Source: a virus. Taken from it: DNA of 43,974 bases. The translations under genes and the position numbers were made by a program. The stretch is from positions 1 through 43,974 of the IMG/VR virus record IMGVR_UViG_3300028045_000982. The stretch is one strand, 5' to 3'. Every line of letters begins with the position of its first letter. Position 1 is the first letter of the stretch. Positions 29,069-36,570 of this stretch are shown in pieces. The notes under the pieces are model-generated. The model was not told the DNA's origin, ran no database searches, and was given only the letters and a program-made list of their open reading frames with translations.

Positions 29069-29647
29069 CTATAGTGCTTGTTCTATTAACAAGTTCATAT
29101 GTGCTACTACGGCTAACGCATAGGATATTGCGTGAGCTTTTTTAAAGTAGTACGTGCCGTCTTCTGGCCTGATCCATACTTCCTTTAAAATAGTATCCCA
29201 AGGTTTGTCTGCTAAGTGACGTTTTGCTGGACGAATAACTGCCAACAGTGCAGCTAGCTTTTCTAAACTGTCTGGCTTTAGTGTTTTACACAGTTCGTGA
29301 TGTCCGCTTACGTGAAACAACAAATCACAAAACTCTTGTTCTTCTAACAATGCCCATACTGGTTCTTGCTTGCATAGTGCGTCCAAGTGATTGTCATCTC
29401 TAACGTCTTTGTATATGTTAACATTAAGTACATCAATCTTAAAGTAACCCAAGTCTTCTGCTGACTTGTATTCAACTGTACTCCAACCCGTAAATGGATC
29501 AGTTGGTATCTTATGAAAATACACACCTGTGTTGTGTTTGCTTATCTTGCCATCCCTGTCCATACTAGCAGGAACACCGCCAAGTATTGTTAGCAGTTTG
29601 TCACGATCAAACGTGTCGATGTCAATATCTGTATTTGCTATCTTCAT
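29069..29647 (-). CDS. Compact DnaE-like (family C polymerase) protein, 192 residues
   Basis: Short stretches line up in order with DNA polymerase III alpha. NTDIDIDTFDRDKLLTIL resembles the catalytic PDIDIDF...RDEVI motif. GYFKIDVLNVNIY resembles the GLxKxDfLGL motif, SLEKLAALLAVIRPAKR resembles the sLxxLvALyRPGP motif, and YYFKKAHAISYALAVVAH resembles the F-x-KSHAxxYAxxxY motif. Family C enzymes exceed 1,000 residues, so this keeps only fragments of the palm and fingers, with no PHP, thumb or OB domain. The second palm acidic pair seems reduced. It overlaps the zinc-finger gene by 4 nt. It may bind primer-template, inhibit host PolIII or act as a specialised enzyme; all are inference. Confidence 0.65.
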   Translation of the reverse strand: MKIANTDIDIDTFDRDKLLTILGGVPASMDRDGKISKHNTGVYFHKIPTDPFTGWSTVEYKSAEDLGYFKIDVLNVNIYKDVRDDNHLDALCKQEPVWALLEEQEFCDLLFHVSGHHELCKTLKPDSLEKLAALLAVIRPAKRHLADKPWDTILKEVWIRPEDGTYYFKKAHAISYALAVVAHMNLLIEQAL

Positions 29648-30312
29648 TGTAGTACCGTATTAATAAACGCTACATCATTTGGATATAGCTTTAGTTTTCT
29701 TCGCCAAAATACAATGTCAATTGTATTAGCAATGCCTGTGATGTATTCGCCGGGCATTTCATCTAAAACTGCTTGTGCTTTATCACTGCCAAACAATATC
29801 CAAGGACTGATGTTTCCTACACGTATATCGTTGTATATAATGTGTACACCAGCTTTGTCAAAGTATTCACTGAAGTGAGCATTGTGTGTGCTAGCCCACT
29901 CTTCTGCTAGCTTTACAAAGCGTTCTAGCGCCCTGTCTACTGTTTCTTTTTTACTGTAGTCAGCTAGATATTTGTCATACGTACTGTCCTTTGTCCAACT
30001 CCAATCTTTGACTTGATTGTCTACTAGCCAACGCAAGTATGCTTCTGGATTGGTTGCACGTATTTCTAATACATAAGTTCCCCATCTAACAAACATTGTG
30101 TAATATTTGCTTTTGCTAAACTCAGCATATGTTTTTTCTTTTTTATGACCCATAGCCAAGCGATACCATTGATTAAATGCAGTGTATCCGATTACTACGT
30201 TTTTGTCATTCTTTTGCAATGCACGCCTCTTGGGTTCACAGGTATGTGCGAACATACTGCTTTCACGCTTGAACGTTTTTCCGCAGTATTCGCACTTGTT
30301 GCTATTGCTCAT
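29644..30312 (-). CDS. Protein with N-terminal C2H2-type zinc finger, 222 residues
   Basis: Residues 7-25 (CEYCGKTFKRESSMFAHTC) form a C-X2-C...H-X-C zinc finger, followed by a basic stretch (EPKRRALQK). The rest is a helical domain (AFNQWYRLAMGHKKEKTYAE, RALERFVKLAEEWASTHNAH) and a C-terminal part ending in DIVFWRRKLKLYPNDVAF. This type is seen in marine T4-like phages without a known role. It overlaps the gp62-like gene by 4 nt and the DnaE-like gene by 4 nt, so the three proteins are translated together, which fits a replication-linked DNA-binding role. Confidence 0.75.
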   Translation of the reverse strand: MSNSNKCEYCGKTFKRESSMFAHTCEPKRRALQKNDKNVVIGYTAFNQWYRLAMGHKKEKTYAEFSKSKYYTMFVRWGTYVLEIRATNPEAYLRWLVDNQVKDWSWTKDSTYDKYLADYSKKETVDRALERFVKLAEEWASTHNAHFSEYFDKAGVHIIYNDIRVGNISPWILFGSDKAQAVLDEMPGEYITGIANTIDIVFWRRKLKLYPNDVAFINTVLQ

Positions 30313-30812
30313 TTTTTCTTCTTTTTAGTCGCTGGTTTCTTTTTGAAAATGTCTTTGATTTCTTTGTCGCTCATACCGCTGTCTTCCATCATTTGTACAA
30401 AGTCAGCTTCTGTGTTATTGTTAACCACAAGTGCAAGCTCATCGTCATTCCAGTCTGGGTACACTTCCAACAACCACTTTTCAAGTTTGGTTGTTTTGTT
30501 TTTATTACCTTTGCCCGGAGCAATCCAAGGATGATACATACTCTTGCCAATGCCTACAGTTTGCATTAATCTAAACTGTAGTTCAGGATGATGTCGTAGT
30601 GCGTTGCTGTGTACGTTAACAAGTTCGTTTGTCATAATCAAGTAGTGTTCATCAATATCAGATACACGACTTTCAACTGCACTACAATAACGTGACATAA
30701 CCCAAAGGCTACTGAGTACCTTTTTGCGGTCTTCTTCGCTTAGTCCATCTAGCCACTTGTGATTACGAGTGTCAATGGCGTGCATTTCATTTTTAACTGT
30801 TGCTTGTGTCAT
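30309..30812 (-). CDS. 62: Probable clamp-loader small subunit (gp62-like)
   Basis: The 167-residue protein resembles the short gp62 proteins of marine T4-like phages in layout. A helical N-terminus (SSLWVMSRYCSAVESRVSDI, EHYLIMTNELVNVHSNAL) is followed by HHPELQFRLMQTVGIGKSMY and HPWIAPGKG, then LEKWLLEVYPDWNDDELALV and a C-terminal helix plus a Lys-rich tail. gp62 works with gp44 to load the sliding clamp; no gp44 is in this window. The promoter at 30819-30847 ends 6 nt before the ATG with no Shine-Dalgarno, so the mRNA is predicted leaderless. The assignment is by layout and could be wrong. Confidence 0.5.
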   Translation of the reverse strand: MTQATVKNEMHAIDTRNHKWLDGLSEEDRKKVLSSLWVMSRYCSAVESRVSDIDEHYLIMTNELVNVHSNALRHHPELQFRLMQTVGIGKSMYHPWIAPGKGNKNKTTKLEKWLLEVYPDWNDDELALVVNNNTEADFVQMMEDSGMSDKEIKDIFKKKPATKKKKK

Positions 30813-30818
30813 ACTATT

Positions 30819-30847
30819 ATTATACTACCAAAGATGACGTACGTCAA
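30819..30847 (-). promoter_or_regulatory. Sigma-70-like promoter giving a leaderless gp62-like mRNA
   Basis: Minus strand TTGACG (30842-30847), 17-bp spacer, TATAAT (30819-30824), then AATAGT and ATG. The -10 box is a perfect consensus match; the promoter overlaps the stop region of the 166-residue gene. Confidence 0.72.
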
Positions 30848-31325
30848 GTAAATCAGGAATCTTATTTGTGTCTTTGACAATATAAACACAATCACTTTCC
30901 GGTTTGTCTGTTAGTGGTACACATAGAATGTGTCCGTACTTTAGTTTAGGGAAGAACCATTTGACTTCACTGAATACGTTTGTAATTTCAAGTTCCTGGA
31001 AGCTTGGCAAGAAGCCGCTAATAGGATTGAATACAAATGTGTGGAAGCCTCTGTCGTTTAAACTTGTTACTGGAACTACTTCTGGATCACCTACCATTGG
31101 ATCACAAATAATAATGCTCCAGTCAAGTGGTACTTTAAGTTCGTGGTTGCCAATTTTAATAACTGCTGCTGGCGCATTAAACTCTTCTAAAAATACTAGT
31201 GGTACAAAATAATAGTCTGCATTGTGCTTGTCACTGTAGTCAAGTACACAATACCGAACGTCTTCAATTTCTTCGGGTACGAAATCTAAATCATATGTTT
31301 GGTTTTCATTTGTTAGAATTCTCAT
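30825..31325 (-). CDS. Unknown protein, 166 residues, coupled to UvsW
   Basis: I do not recognise this protein. It is beta-rich and acidic (MRILTNENQTYDLDFVPEEI, ADYYFVPLVFLEEF, KVPLDWSIIICDPMVGD, YGHILCVPLTDKPESDCVYI). No signal peptide or catalytic motif is apparent. It overlaps uvsW by 4 nt, so it is translated after UvsW. Its last codons hold the promoter for the gp62-like gene. Confidence 0.7.
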   Translation of the reverse strand: MRILTNENQTYDLDFVPEEIEDVRYCVLDYSDKHNADYYFVPLVFLEEFNAPAAVIKIGNHELKVPLDWSIIICDPMVGDPEVVPVTSLNDRGFHTFVFNPISGFLPSFQELEITNVFSEVKWFFPKLKYGHILCVPLTDKPESDCVYIVKDTNKIPDLLDVRHLW

Positions 31326-32779
31326 CGGTAGTTTACTTTCTTAATTGTATATGGATAGTTTGCTTCTTTATAAAACTTCTTCCTTGCTGTTAAATGCTTC
31401 TTGGAAAATTTAGCCGAGCTAGTAATATCCCAAATGTTTACGCTGTCTTTGTCTTTGGCTTTACGAATACCACGTCCAATACTTTGAATAACTCTAACAA
31501 AGCTTTTGCCGGGTTCAATCATAACCAAGTTAAAAATACGTGGAATGTTAATACCAACTGCGGCAACACCATATGTTGCTACAATGATTTTACCATCTGC
31601 ACTACTTACTGCATCATATTCTTCTTTGCGTTCTGTGCTTTTCATAGCACCACGAATAAACACTGTATCTTCTGGCAATCGTTCTAGCAAGCCTTCGCCT
31701 GCTTTGATTCTATCTACTAGGATAAGTGTGTTACCGTCTTTGGCCAAGTCACTTACTAGATTTGCCATATAGTCCAAACGCTTGCTGTCTGTTGTTAGGA
31801 ATGTAAGCTCGCTTGCATAGTTGTCATACATTGCTGTTTCTTGCAACTGCATAACGTTAACGTGACAGTTAGCTAGTACGCCCCTGTCTTGTAGTACCTT
31901 AGCACTAAGCTGATTAACAACTGTACCTAAGCTTGTGTTCAATGTCATTATTTCGTGATCGGCTTTTGGAATAGTACCAGTTAGTCCCCAACGAATAGGA
32001 ATGTGTTTGAAAGCACCTGTTAATAGCTTTTTAAGTACATCGCCCTTTGCTTGATGCACTTCGTCTACGATAACGCATATTACATCTTCTGCAAAGTCTT
32101 CCAAGCTCATATCGCTCTTGCCGTTTTTGAAGTTCTTTTCGATTACGTTTAAACTTTGCCAAGTACAAATAGTGTGTGTCTTACCAAAGTCTTTTCTGTC
32201 ACCAAAATAAACACCAACGTCCAATCCAAGGTTCACATAGTCTGCTTCTGTTTGTAGCACCAAGTCTTTGTTTGGCACAATAACAATACTGCGTCCGTAT
32301 GCTTCAACAATGTTTGATAGTCCAGCAGTGATAAGTGTCTTACCTGCTCCAGTGCTGATTTCTTGCAAGCACTGTGGGTTCTGACAGAACTGGTTGATAA
32401 TCTCAACTTGATAGTCACGTAGTACCACAGGCTCACCTTCGATAGGGTGCCCAGCTGGCCAAAGCTTTTCGCTGAAATGTGTTTCTGAAATTTCAGGAAA
32501 CTTAAACGTGCCGTAGTCGTTGCGTCTATCATCAATTTCGATTTCGTATCCTGCGTCCATAACAATTGGAAGAATACGCTCTAAGAGATTAATGTATGTT
32601 GCTCCGCCTACACTAAAGAAGTTAACTTTACCGTCCCAACGTCCTAGTTTAAATGCAGGTACGTGGAATGCATAGGGTAGCATAAACGAAAATTCGTTTT
32701 GGAGTTTACGACGAACATTTAAATCGAGTCCTTCGACTTTACAATTAACTTCGTCTTTGAGTATAATATTAGCTTTCAT
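31322..32779 (-). CDS. uvsW: RNA-DNA/DNA helicase UvsW
   Basis: The 485-residue protein is a superfamily 2 helicase with Q-motif region VVLRDYQVEIINQF, Walker A STGAGKT, DEVH box in CVIVDEVHQAKGD, motif III LTGTI, and motif VI QSIGRGIRK. The N-terminal domain (MKANIILKDEVNCKVEGLDL, GRWDGKVNFF) matches the UvsW front domain and supports the start at 32779. UvsW remodels branched DNA and R-loops and shifts replication to recombination-dependent mode. A longer frame with a TTG start is possible but would begin inside the -10 box. The -10 box (TATACT) lies 6 nt before the ATG, so a leaderless mRNA is predicted. Confidence 0.93.
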   Translation of the reverse strand: MKANIILKDEVNCKVEGLDLNVRRKLQNEFSFMLPYAFHVPAFKLGRWDGKVNFFSVGGATYINLLERILPIVMDAGYEIEIDDRRNDYGTFKFPEISETHFSEKLWPAGHPIEGEPVVLRDYQVEIINQFCQNPQCLQEISTGAGKTLITAGLSNIVEAYGRSIVIVPNKDLVLQTEADYVNLGLDVGVYFGDRKDFGKTHTICTWQSLNVIEKNFKNGKSDMSLEDFAEDVICVIVDEVHQAKGDVLKKLLTGAFKHIPIRWGLTGTIPKADHEIMTLNTSLGTVVNQLSAKVLQDRGVLANCHVNVMQLQETAMYDNYASELTFLTTDSKRLDYMANLVSDLAKDGNTLILVDRIKAGEGLLERLPEDTVFIRGAMKSTERKEEYDAVSSADGKIIVATYGVAAVGINIPRIFNLVMIEPGKSFVRVIQSIGRGIRKAKDKDSVNIWDITSSAKFSKKHLTARKKFYKEANYPYTIKKVNYR

Positions 32780-32785
32780 ATTATT

Positions 32786-32814
32786 AGTATACAACACTTT
32801 CTATTTGATGTCAA
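32786..32814 (-). promoter_or_regulatory. Sigma-70-like promoter giving a leaderless uvsW mRNA
   Basis: Minus strand TTGACA (32809-32814), 17-bp spacer, TATACT (32786-32791), then AATAAT and ATG. It immediately follows the terminator hairpin of the AAA ATPase gene. Confidence 0.75.
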
Positions 32815-32816
32815 GT

Positions 32817-32842
32817 GAAAGGGGAACCGAAGTTCCCCTTTC
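32817..32842 (-). terminator. 11-bp stem-loop with UUCG loop between AAA ATPase and uvsW
   Basis: GAAAGGGGAAC and GTTCCCCTTTC form a perfect 11-bp stem around TTCG (minus strand). The T residues lie in the 3' arm and no long U-tract follows, so termination strength is uncertain; the symmetric A/T ends allow action in both directions. Confidence 0.7.
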
Positions 32843-32907
32843 TTGTATTGATTGGGTCCTGTAGAGAGACAAAAACAGAGGAGACTACCAATCAAATTCT
32901 ATTATAA

Positions 32908-33903
32908 TTATGCTCGACGCATACAAGTACTTTCTGCGTATAGCTTCCACTTTGCTGGATTCATTTTGCGCAAGTCTGCAACCTTAGTTACCATACGCAA
33001 TGATAGTTCACGCAAACGGTGCTGGTTAGTTTCAATGAAGTTTAGTACTTCATCTTCGCCTGCTTGGTCGAAACCATATTCGTTAAGCATACCATCTGCT
33101 GTGATTTGCTTACAACGCAAGAACTTTTCACGCATTGTATCCATAGTCAAATCCAAGTAGTGACAACGTGACAGGATAGCATTAAGATGGTCTTTGAGTT
33201 TGCCACGTGTGTTTTCGAACTTTAGGTTAGTAATAAAGATAACACTTCCACGGAATTCAAATGTATCCGGAATACCTTCACGGCGCAATAATGCGCTATC
33301 TGCTAGCCAGCTTAGTTTACGCTTCTTGCTTGAGTCTAGTGCAGCTTTAAGCAAGTTAAGGCTTGTTTCATCATACAATACTGTATCACAATCATCTAGT
33401 ACAAGTACACTGCCTGCGTCTGCATATTCATACAATGTTTTGTACAAACCAATTGCACTTGACGCACCTTTTACTACGCCATATTTTTCTGCGCTGTTCT
33501 GAATCTTACTAGCAACTTTTGCTTCATCAAGCACTTGCTCAACTCCAAAGCTTTTGCCTACTCCTGGAGGGCCTGTTACTACTAGTCCACGTACTACGCC
33601 GTCTACGCTAGCTTCTGCCATATCTGTTAGGATATCAAAACGCTCACGTAAACGTTCTATTACTTGCTCATCTGTTTCTGTTGGTTCAACAGTCTCTGAT
33701 GGCTTTTCATCTGTGTTACGTACCATTTCAGCTGATTCAACTGTGATACGAATGTTACGTGCAGGAAGGTTAGCGTGTCCTTCTGCGTTAACTGTTACGA
33801 ACATACCTTTTTTGCCTGACTTAGGTGCTTTAACTAATTCAAATGTTTGATTAGCAATAGCAATATCTCGGTACTGGCCTTTTGTGATTGTTACCGTTGT
33901 CAT
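32908..33903 (-). CDS. AAA-type ATPase, 331 residues
   Basis: An N-terminal beta-rich part (about 1-75, VTITKGQYRDIAIANQTFEL) precedes a AAA core. The core has Walker A GPPGVGKS (111-118), Walker B VLVLDDCD (about 166-173), a sensor-1-like FITNLKFEN, and arginine-rich segments SLRMVTKVADLRK. Similar unassigned ATPases occur in marine T4-like phages; it is not clearly gp44. It has its own promoter (33939-33967) with AGAGG before the ATG and a stem-loop after its stop, so it is a single-gene unit. Likely a DNA- or protein-remodelling enzyme; role unknown. Confidence 0.82.
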   Translation of the reverse strand: MTTVTITKGQYRDIAIANQTFELVKAPKSGKKGMFVTVNAEGHANLPARNIRITVESAEMVRNTDEKPSETVEPTETDEQVIERLRERFDILTDMAEASVDGVVRGLVVTGPPGVGKSFGVEQVLDEAKVASKIQNSAEKYGVVKGASSAIGLYKTLYEYADAGSVLVLDDCDTVLYDETSLNLLKAALDSSKKRKLSWLADSALLRREGIPDTFEFRGSVIFITNLKFENTRGKLKDHLNAILSRCHYLDLTMDTMREKFLRCKQITADGMLNEYGFDQAGEDEVLNFIETNQHRLRELSLRMVTKVADLRKMNPAKWKLYAESTCMRRA

Positions 33904-33938
33904 CTCTATAACCTCTATGTTTGTTTTGTCTACAATTT

Positions 33939-33967
33939 ACTATACGACAAGTTCTTTCAGATGTCAA
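33939..33967 (-). promoter_or_regulatory. Sigma-70-like promoter for the AAA ATPase
   Basis: Minus strand TTGACA (33962-33967), 17-bp spacer, TATAGT (33939-33944). About 30 nt of leader. Confidence 0.75.
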
Positions 33968-34007
33968 CCTTTGATACCATATTTTTTCAGATTATTTGGT
34001 ACCTTTT

Positions 34008-34799
34008 TTAATCTTCTACAGTTATTGCCTGTCTGCACACAATATTGTACTTTTCAACTGCATTGATAACTTCCATAGGATCAGTTATTAATGTACCAAT
34101 TGGCATATACGCATTGTACTTGAGACTGTGACTGTCAGGGTCGTGTCCTAGCTCAATTAGCTGTTCTTTGTTATCATCTAAGAACTTTTGGAATATCGGA
34201 TGGTGATGATAGTTTGGAGCGTCTGTTTGTCCTAATACAAACTGTGCAGTGAAAACAGGTGCTGTCTTCCATTGTATTGGTCCACGAGCCAAATGTTCTA
34301 CAGTGTCTTGATTCTGTGCATACTCGATGGTTTCTGTGTGGTCATAGTCCAGATGTCCGATGGCATCCCACTTGTTGAGATATAGCTCGCCAAACTGTGG
34401 CTTGCCACGTAGACTGGATTTCATATCAGCTTCGCTTACGTCATTGACTTCAAAGCTTTTAAAAGGAATCAAATGCTTGTAGTGCATTTTGAATTCAAAA
34501 CTTTTCATATCGGGTGCCATAACAGTTGGCCATTCGCTCCAGCTTACCATATTCAAATGTGGAATTTGCACAGTGTGTTCCCAGGCATTCATTACGCCCT
34601 TGGTAACTTCGTTGTCTAATAATTCCCAACGTACTGTGAACTTTTCCAAATCCGGATCCATTGATCGCACATTGTAGCGCAATTCAGTTACACTGTCTTC
34701 TTCTAGTCGCTTGGCTATGTATTCGTCTTGTGATGTATCGTGATACAATCCCTCGTACGTTTTATCAGTTAGTCCAATTTCAAAATATATTCTACTCAC
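34008..34799 (-). CDS. Unknown protein, 263 residues
   Basis: I do not recognise this protein. It starts with GTG at 34799, overlapping the stop of the OB-fold protein as GTGA. It is acidic and mixed alpha/beta (MSRIYFEIGLTDKTYEGLYH, EWPTVMAPDMKSFEFKMHYK). A histidine-rich stretch near residue 195 (APNYHHHPIFQKFLDDNKE) could bind metal. The C-terminus (YMPIGTLITDPMEVINAVEK) is conserved-looking. It could be a partner of the upstream OB-fold protein. Confidence 0.68.
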   Translation of the reverse strand: MSRIYFEIGLTDKTYEGLYHDTSQDEYIAKRLEEDSVTELRYNVRSMDPDLEKFTVRWELLDNEVTKGVMNAWEHTVQIPHLNMVSWSEWPTVMAPDMKSFEFKMHYKHLIPFKSFEVNDVSEADMKSSLRGKPQFGELYLNKWDAIGHLDYDHTETIEYAQNQDTVEHLARGPIQWKTAPVFTAQFVLGQTDAPNYHHHPIFQKFLDDNKEQLIELGHDPDSHSLKYNAYMPIGTLITDPMEVINAVEKYNIVCRQAITVED

Positions 34800-35464
34800 G
34801 ATATCTTAACCCTGTTGACTACTGTTTCTTTACAACCGCTAAACTTACTTGTTTGTTGGTCCTTGACAGTAGCTATAATCTTAATATGCTTGCCTTCAAT
34901 TAGGCTAGCAATGTCTGGATCTTTGTTCCAGAAAAATGTAACAATATTTTCATCCTTTGTTACTGATGTAACCAAATGAATATTGTACTTGCTCAAGTAT
35001 TTAACATCAACTACTCGTACAGTAAACGAGCTACGCTTTTTAACATCGCCAACGAATTCGCTTTTACCACGCATATCGTCGTAGAAGTCCTCTAGTTTAT
35101 CTCGTTTGGCTTGAATGCGTCGACTGTTGGGAATACTTGCTAAAATACTTATGCCAAATGCATCTGTTTCTGTTTGTGCAATAACTTTGCCTACAGTTTC
35201 TTCAAAGCTGTTTGCTTGTCCTAGCATTTTCTTTTCAACGACTACATCGCTGAAGAATTCAATCATATCGTTTGCTTGTGCAATATCCTCATCTGAAGGC
35301 AGTACGCCCTTTTCCAGATAGTGCTTTACAACTGTTTTATTATCTTCTACACGCACTTCGTTGTCGTGGTCCCAGTATCCGTGTCCGCTTTTGATAAAGC
35401 CTTGTACACGGTCTACTGTAATAGAAAGAGCTAAAACTGTTTTAACATCAAACGTAGCGGACAT
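34796..35464 (-). CDS. Protein with C-terminal OB-fold-like domain, 222 residues
   Basis: I chose the ATG at 35464 (MSATFDVKTVLALSITVDRV), one base after the stop of the zinc-ribbon gene; the longer open frame upstream is the wrong frame of that gene. The N-terminal 140 residues are helical (VVKHYLEKGVLPSDEDIAQA, RRIQAKRDKLEDFYDDMRG). The last 75 residues (FTVRVVDVKYLSKYNIHLVT, IKIIATVKDQQTSKFSGCKE) follow the OB-like pattern seen at the ends of many phage nucleic-acid proteins, including the final GxKxTVxxRxKI signature. A single-strand DNA or RNA binding role is likely but unproven. Confidence 0.65.
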   Translation of the reverse strand: MSATFDVKTVLALSITVDRVQGFIKSGHGYWDHDNEVRVEDNKTVVKHYLEKGVLPSDEDIAQANDMIEFFSDVVVEKKMLGQANSFEETVGKVIAQTETDAFGISILASIPNSRRIQAKRDKLEDFYDDMRGKSEFVGDVKKRSSFTVRVVDVKYLSKYNIHLVTSVTKDENIVTFFWNKDPDIASLIEGKHIKIIATVKDQQTSKFSGCKETVVNRVKIS

Positions 35465-35465
35465 A

Positions 35466-35633
35466 TTAGTTTCCAACCGTAAACTGTGAAATTTGTGTTT
35501 GTACATATGTGAAGCCTTGACATTTAGTGCATAGGCACACATCATCTTCAAATTGGTCAATATAGTATTCAACTGTTGATTCTGTGTTTTCTGTTCCGCA
35601 GTTATCGCAAATGTGTAGTTCTGTGTTTTCCAT
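35466..35633 (-). CDS. Small zinc-ribbon-like protein, 55 residues
   Basis: A short gene, absent from longer-frame predictions, encodes MENTELHICDNCGTENTEST, then a linker and VCLCTKCQGF. Cysteines are arranged C-X2-C and C-X-C-X2-C, typical of a small zinc ribbon. AGAGGA lies 7 nt before the ATG, the promoter at 35669-35697 is correctly placed, and the stop is one base before the ATG of the OB-fold gene. Probably a nucleic-acid- or protein-binding small regulator. Confidence 0.65.
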   Translation of the reverse strand: MENTELHICDNCGTENTESTVEYYIDQFEDDVCLCTKCQGFTYVQTQISQFTVGN

Positions 35634-35668
35634 CTTCGTTTCCTCTTTGTGTTTCGGCTTATACTTAC

Positions 35669-35697
35669 AATATAGCGGTTCTTGCCACAGAAGTCAA
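35669..35697 (-). promoter_or_regulatory. Sigma-70-like promoter for the zinc-ribbon/OB-fold operon
   Basis: Minus strand TTGACT (35692-35697), 17-bp spacer, TATATT (35669-35674). About 29 nt of leader before AGAGGA-ATG. Confidence 0.72.
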
Positions 35698-35747
35698 CCT
35701 TTTGTAACAAGATAGTTTTGTTTGTTTTCAATGACTTGCAAAATAAT

Positions 35748-35918
35748 TTATTCTGTAGGTACAACAGTATGACGCATATAGACGTGATCAACGTGTTGCC
35801 AAGCAACAGATTTCCAGAACACTATTGCATCGGACTTTGAACTAAATTCTTTTAGTAGTACGCTGTTGTTACTGACTCTTGTATCAGTTTCACGCACTTG
35901 CCACTTGCTTGTTTTCAT
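35748..35918 (-). CDS. Unknown small protein, 56 residues
   Basis: I do not recognise this protein. The start is the ATG at 35918, overlapping the zincin stop as ATGA, with AAGGTGG 7-8 nt upstream; the longer GTG reading is too close to that site. Sequence MKTSKWQVRETDTRVSNNSV then SKSDAIVFWKSVAWQHVDHV suggests a small alpha/beta protein. A diverged copy of the terminator-promoter module follows its stop. Confidence 0.6.
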   Translation of the reverse strand: MKTSKWQVRETDTRVSNNSVLLKEFSSKSDAIVFWKSVAWQHVDHVYMRHTVVPTE

Positions 35919-36355
35919 ATGGTTATCCACCTTTCTTTAAGTAAATCGTTTTCTACTGCCCAACGATGAAACAATCCTACTTCGCGACCATATGCCTCAA
36001 TTTCCCAAGGTAAGTCCCAGTAGTCAGTTTTATCAGTTGATACTTTCTTTCCACGCCAAGTTGGTACTCGCGAAGCCATTCTTAGTTCACCTTTGTTAAC
36101 TTGCTTAACGTGAACCATTTCGTGTGCAACTGTTTTTAGCATCTGTGCTAATGGCAACGTGTGACTAACTTCGATCTCGTGTACTTTCTTATCAATGCTA
36201 AGGCAATATCCTTCGGCATTGTGAAGTGTTTTAATTGTAATATCAATGTCAAGCGTAGTCGTACGTGGCATAAGCTTTTTGATTACATAGTTAACTATGC
36301 TTTCAATAAGTTCACGCTGTCGGGGGCGTCCGCCTTTTACAGTGATATGGTTCAT
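35915..36355 (-). CDS. Zincin metalloprotease-like protein (SprT-like)
   Basis: The 146-residue protein carries the zinc-protease motif HEMVH (78-82) in LKTVAHEMVHVKQ, and a downstream acidic ligand candidate in LPWEIEAYGREVGL. The fold order (helix, strands, HExxH helix, then a basic segment) is that of SprT-like minimal proteases, some of which act on DNA-protein crosslinks. A basic N-terminus (GGRPRQRE) would suit DNA or nucleoprotein contact. It overlaps the 47-residue gene by one base and the 56-residue gene by ATGA. Substrate unknown. Confidence 0.72.
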   Translation of the reverse strand: MNHITVKGGRPRQRELIESIVNYVIKKLMPRTTTLDIDITIKTLHNAEGYCLSIDKKVHEIEVSHTLPLAQMLKTVAHEMVHVKQVNKGELRMASRVPTWRGKKVSTDKTDYWDLPWEIEAYGREVGLFHRWAVENDLLKERWITI

Positions 36356-36498
36356 TATCGCATCAATCCTGAACGCACAACTGGATGCCCAGCAGTTGAT
36401 AGTTCGCTGTGCAATGCACGGCTTTGTTCTTTGGTTAACCCAATATATTTGAGTTTTTCGCCTGTGTGAATATCAAGTGTTGCTTCTACGTACCACAT
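36355..36498 (-). CDS. Small protein, 47 residues
   Basis: A short gene encodes MWYVEATLDIHTGEKLKYIG, continuing LTKEQSRALHSELSTAGHPV. AAGGA lies 9 nt before the ATG, the promoter at 36542-36570 is 40 nt upstream, and the stop shares a base with the zincin start. It is therefore the first gene of that operon. No motif recognised. Confidence 0.6.
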   Translation of the reverse strand: MWYVEATLDIHTGEKLKYIGLTKEQSRALHSELSTAGHPVVRSGLMR

Positions 36499-36541
36499 TA
36501 CTGTTTTTCCTTATTAACATTTGTGTTTAACTTATATATAC

Positions 36542-36570
36542 GTTATAGCATCTGTTCAAAGGATTGTCAA
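36542..36570 (-). promoter_or_regulatory. Sigma-70-like promoter for the zincin operon
   Basis: Minus strand TTGACA (36565-36570), 17-bp spacer, TATAAC (36542-36547). About 37 nt of leader. Confidence 0.72.

Noticed and set aside
33973-34003. Hairpin followed by a T-run on the plus strand, read as a terminator.
   Set aside because: The plus-strand stem has an A-C mismatch and no plus-strand gene ends here; on the minus strand there is no U-tract after the stem.
34796-35806. A 336-residue start for the OB-fold protein.
   Set aside because: The extra N-terminal part is the wrong frame of the 55-residue zinc-ribbon gene and of the promoter; the ATG at 35464 directly follows that gene.
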